Positions 5,316-6,123 of a stretch of DNA of 6,123 bases are shown here, one piece after another. Source of the DNA: Actinomycetota bacterium (GTDB taxonomy: Bacteria > Actinomycetota > Acidimicrobiia > Acidimicrobiales > Ilumatobacteraceae); NCBI GenBank assembly GCA_018882725.1, contig VERK01000137.1, positions 1 through 6,123 on the forward strand, read 5' to 3'. A program made the position numbers and the translations under genes. The notes under the pieces were generated by a model. It saw nothing but the letters and a program-made list of their open reading frames with translations, was not told the DNA's origin and made no database searches. Position 1 is the stretch's first letter. Each line of letters starts with the position of its first letter.

Positions 5316-6123
5316 TGCGTCTTGGCCACGAACGCGTTGACCGCCGACGCGAATTCGGGACCACGATCCTCTTGCAAGAAGTGGCCGCCCCCTTCGATCG
5401 TCTGATGTGGCATACCGGCCGCCCCGGGCACGCTCTTGCGGAAGATCCATTCACCGTTGCGCGTGACCGGATCGCTGTCGCCGAACATCGTCACCAACGG
5501 CTTGGTCCACGACCGCAACCCTTCCCATGCTTCGCGATTGGGTTTGCTCGACGGGTCGTTCAACGAAGCCGGTACGAGTGACGGCATGATCTTGGGCCCG
5601 GCCTTGTACTCCTCGGACGGGAACGGCGCGTCGTACGCGGCCATCACTCCGGGTGCGAGCGGCTTACTGGTGCATCCACCCTGGATGATCGCCGAGGTCG
5701 GGAACGGATCGGCCTTCTGGCTGAACTCGCGCCACTTCAGGAATGCTTCGTTCGGCTCGGGATCGCCGGTGGGCAGACCGGTGTTGGCCACCACGATGCG
5801 CGCGAATCGCTGCGGTAGAGCCATCGCGACGCGCAGTCCGATCAAGCCACCCCAGTCCTGACACACGAGCGTGAGGTTGTGCAGATTGTTGGCGAGGAGC
5901 CACTGACTCATCCAGTCGACGTGACGCTCATAGGTGTGGTCGGTCATCTTCGAGGGCTTGTCGCTGCGTCCGAAGCCGACCAGATCGGGGGCGATCACGC
6001 GATGACCGGCCGCCACGAACACTGGGATCATCGTGCGGTACAGATACGCCCAGGTGGGTTCACCGTGCATGCACAAGATCGTTTCGCTCGCATCGCTCGG
6101 ACCCACGTCGACGTGGTGCACTC
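5312..6123 (-). CDS. Haloalkane dehalogenase, alpha/beta-hydrolase fold (HLD-I type, Rv2296/DhmA-like), 5' end outside window
   Basis: Converts halogenated alkanes to the primary alcohol, halide and a proton through a covalent alkyl-enzyme ester. Counting residues from the GTG at 6121 (not the true start), the motifs are HGEPTWAYLYR with Glu21, APDLVGFGRSDKP, and the nucleophile elbow CQDWGG with nucleophile Asp89 and halide-binding Trp90. Asp217 in FGDSDP is the probable catalytic acid and His247 in GGGHFLQED the catalytic base. An Asp nucleophile followed by Trp separates it from Ser esterases and from epoxide hydrolases. Trp130 in the cap may be the second halide-binding Trp of subfamily I. 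The order and wording of the motifs closely resemble mycobacterial Rv2296 and Xanthobacter DhlA as I remember them. In those proteins this part is preceded by about 30-45 residues, so the gene runs past base 6123. The in-window GTG is probably an internal Val codon. The stop TAA (5312-5314) overlaps the HNH stop. Confidence 0.92.
   Translation of the reverse strand, partial: VHHVDVGPSDASETILCMHGEPTWAYLYRTMIPVFVAAGHRVIAPDLVGFGRSDKPSKMTDHTYERHVDWMSQWLLANNLHNLTLVCQDWGGLIGLRVAMALPQRFARIVVANTGLPTGDPEPNEAFLKWREFSQKADPFPTSAIIQGGCTSKPLAPGVMAAYDAPFPSEEYKAGPKIMPSLVPASLNDPSSKPNREAWEGLRSWTKPLVTMFGDSDPVTRNGEWIFRKSVPGAAGMPHQTIEGGGHFLQEDRGPEFASAVNAFVAKTH

Noticed and set aside
1..6123. CRISPR array, tRNA, rRNA, riboswitch or insertion sequence
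   Set aside because: No spaced direct repeats, cloverleaf, rRNA-like stretch, terminal inverted repeats or transposase motif were seen; nearly all bases are coding.

Overview
The window is high-GC, tightly packed bacterial chromosome. Arg is mostly written CGN with frequent CGA, Leu TTA/CTA codons are scarce, GTG starts are common, and there are only three intergenic gaps (17, 65 and 58 bp with the starts chosen here). Gene content and style (an L,D-transpeptidase lipoprotein with a Thr/Pro-rich linker, an Rv2296-type haloalkane dehalogenase, GluQ-RS, a small actinobacterial-looking HNH protein) suggest an Actinomycetota member, perhaps an environmental lineage such as the Acidimicrobiia. That assignment is inference from style, not from a marker gene.

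Layout. Four genes run leftward (minus strand) in the order gluQ -> 2OG-Fe(II) oxygenase -> L,D-transpeptidase -> lacZ. lacZ is cut by the left window edge, with roughly its last fifth missing. gluQ and the oxygenase overlap by one base (TGATG) and are almost certainly co-translated. The transpeptidase follows after 65 bp. lacZ starts 17-32 bp after the transpeptidase stop. To the right, a small HNH-endonuclease-fold gene is divergent from gluQ across a 58-bp gap that holds a perfect 7-bp inverted repeat. That HNH gene converges on a haloalkane dehalogenase gene, with overlapping stop codons. The dehalogenase lacks its N-terminus because it runs off the right edge.

Functions. GluQ-RS puts glutamate on queuosine-34 of tRNA(Asp). 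The oxygenase is a prolyl-4-hydroxylase-like non-heme iron enzyme of unknown substrate. The transpeptidase makes 3-3 peptidoglycan cross-links at the cell surface. LacZ is a GH2 beta-galactosidase with an intact active site. The dehalogenase hydrolyses carbon-halogen bonds. No single pathway joins them, and the cluster reads as a compact set of housekeeping and catabolic genes. I saw no mobile element, CRISPR array, tRNA or rRNA, and no clear new multi-gene system. The most checkable oddities are the gluQ/oxygenase coupling, the inverted repeat covering the HNH ribosome-binding site, and a tandem rare-codon AGG-AGG inside lacZ.
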